6,269 nt of DNA from Propionicimonas sp. (GTDB taxonomy: Bacteria > Actinomycetota > Actinomycetes > Propionibacteriales > Propionibacteriaceae): contig JAVHXR010000099.1 of assembly GCA_031119515.1 (NCBI GenBank), positions 2,334-8,602 of the forward strand. The letters run 5' to 3'. Positions 5,308 through 6,269 of the stretch are shown here, piece by piece; the stretch's first letter is position 1; the number at the start of each line of letters is the position of its first letter. The position numbers and the translations under genes are program-made. The notes below the pieces were generated by a model, which saw only the letters and a program-made list of their open reading frames with translations, did no database searches and had not been told where the DNA came from.

Positions 5308-6212
5308 CCCTCGTCAAGCCGAGGACAACCAAGACCGTGAAGAGCACGTCGGCGGCCAGCCGTGTGCCCGCACCGATGGTCGCACTGTTCGTGCTGCCCG
5401 CCTTCGTGCTCTTCTCGGTCGTCCTGCTCTACCCGATCGTCGCCGCCCTGGGCTACTCGCTGTTCGAGTTCCGCGGCGGCACCCGGATCGTGGGGTTCAA
5501 CTGGTTCCAGAACTTCGTCGTGCTCTTCACCGAGCAGCCGTACATCGAGCAGCTCCCGCGGGCCTTCGGCCACAACCTCGCCATCCTGGTCGGGGCGCTG
5601 GTGCTGCAGAACTCACTCGGGCTGTTCCTGGCGGTGCAGCTGCAGAAGCTCACCACCTTCCGCCGGGTGTTCCAGGTGCTTTACACCACGCCGTACCTGG
5701 TCAGCCCGCTCGTCGTCGGCTACCTGTGGACGCTGCTGCTGTCGCCCACCTTCGGCCCGGTGAACGCGCTGCTGAAGTCGATCGGCCTGGGCCAGCTCGC
5801 CCTGCCGTGGCTGGGAGACCCGAACCTCGCCCTGCCGGCGCTGATCCTGATCACGGTGTGGCAGTGGATCGGCTTCCCGGTCCTGCTGTACGGCGCCGCG
5901 CTGGGCGGGCTGCAGCCCGACGTCCTCGAGGCTGCCGCCATCGACGGGGCGAGCGGATGGAAGCGGTTCCGGCACATCTCGCTGCCGCTGGTCACCCCCG
6001 CGATCGGCACGGTCTCGATCCTGACCTTCATCTCGGCGGCCGGCGGCACCGATGTCCTGGGCCTGCTGTTCTACCGCTCCTCCTTCCAGTCGGGGGCGAG
6101 CAACGCGCTCGGGATCTCGTCGGCGATCGCGACCCTGCTGTTCCTGTTCATCCTGGGGGGAGCGCTGATCGCCACCCGCGCCCTCCGCGCCTACGAGGAG
6201 CGGCTGCAATGA
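5304..6212 (+). CDS. ABC sugar-type importer permease (MalF/UgpA-like)
   Basis: This integral membrane permease is 302 residues if it begins at GTG 5304, which overlaps the preceding stop as GTGA. A second possible start is GTG 5337 (291 residues), which has GAGGA 11 nt upstream; both begin before the first membrane segment. About six hydrophobic segments are visible near residues 25-50, 92-112, 126-147, 177-200, 231-250 and 271-292. The cytoplasmic EAA loop that docks on the ATPase is clear: EAAAIDGASGWKRFRHISLP at 209-228, followed by LVTP. GGTDVLGLLFYRSSF (247-261) corresponds to the GGP...T...Y segment near the C-terminus of this family. It would pair with the next permease to form the channel. 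No ATPase gene is in the window; such importers often share one encoded elsewhere. Confidence 0.93.
   Translation: MTLVKPRTTKTVKSTSAASRVPAPMVALFVLPAFVLFSVVLLYPIVAALGYSLFEFRGGTRIVGFNWFQNFVVLFTEQPYIEQLPRAFGHNLAILVGALVLQNSLGLFLAVQLQKLTTFRRVFQVLYTTPYLVSPLVVGYLWTLLLSPTFGPVNALLKSIGLGQLALPWLGDPNLALPALILITVWQWIGFPVLLYGAALGGLQPDVLEAAAIDGASGWKRFRHISLPLVTPAIGTVSILTFISAAGGTDVLGLLFYRSSFQSGASNALGISSAIATLLFLFILGGALIATRALRAYEERLQ
6195..6200 (+). promoter_or_regulatory. Ribosome binding site of the second permease
   Basis: GAGGAG ends 8 nt before ATG 6209 and lies inside the coding end of the first permease. Together with the ATGA overlap it supports the start of the next gene. Confidence 0.6.
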
Positions 6213-6269
6213 CCGCCGTCACAGCACCGCACCGCCGCCGCCGGCGGAGCCCGCAGGCGATCGCCATCC
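6209..6269 (+). CDS. Second ABC permease, N-terminal fragment (runs off right edge)
   Basis: An ATG overlapping the previous stop (ATGA) with a good ribosome site opens a frame to the window edge. Only 20 residues are visible: MTAVTAPHRRRRRSPQAIAI. The basic cytoplasmic N-terminus, before what looks like the beginning of a hydrophobic stretch, fits the MalG/UgpE-like second permease usually placed here. Identity rests on gene order and the start only; no diagnostic domain is in view. Confidence 0.6.
   Translation, partial: MTAVTAPHRRRRRSPQAIAI

Noticed and set aside
3997..6269. ABC genes as the exporter of the RiPP
   Set aside because: An extracellular solute-binding lipoprotein and EAA-loop permeases define an importer, and the genes are divergent from the cassette with their own regulator between.

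Overview
The window is about 70% G+C, with the codon use, leaderless-style spacing and GTG starts typical of a high-GC Actinomycetota chromosome. I cannot name the genus. It holds two unrelated gene modules that meet at one regulator gene.

Left module (minus strand, read from about 2930 down to 1): a compact azole-type RiPP (linear azol(in)e-containing peptide, TOMM) cassette. A 110-residue Cys-rich precursor peptide (2598-2930) is followed 12 nt later by a 770-residue fused cyclodehydratase with a leader-binding domain, a degenerate E1-like zinc domain and a YcaO domain (273-2585). Its stop is coupled through TGAGATG to a gene that runs off the left edge and whose first 90 residues look like a SagB/ThcOx-type FMN azoline dehydrogenase (1-271). 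Inferred pathway: the YcaO enzyme recognises the leader and turns core cysteines into thiazolines with ATP, and the dehydrogenase aromatises them to thiazoles. Transport, protease and immunity genes, if any, lie left of the window.

The most unusual element is the precursor core. It has ten cysteines in 37 residues, six of them at an exact four-residue period (CxxxC repeated), almost no Ser/Thr, and a 12-bp tandem DNA duplication that equals one four-residue unit. I do not recognise this precursor family.

Right module: an IclR-family regulator (3037-3810, minus) diverges from a carbohydrate-type ABC importer operon (plus): a lipoprotein solute-binding protein (3997-5307), a first permease overlapping it by GTGA (5304-6212), and the start of a second permease overlapping by ATGA (6209 to the edge). 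The 186-bp divergent region carries two identical 12-bp repeats 20 bp apart over the importer promoter and an inverted repeat near the regulator's candidate promoter; both are plausible IclR operators.

The regulator and the RiPP cassette share a strand with only 106 bp between them and no clear terminator, so read-through is possible but unproven. There is no gene-free stretch above 300 bases, and no RNA gene, CRISPR array or insertion sequence that I can support.
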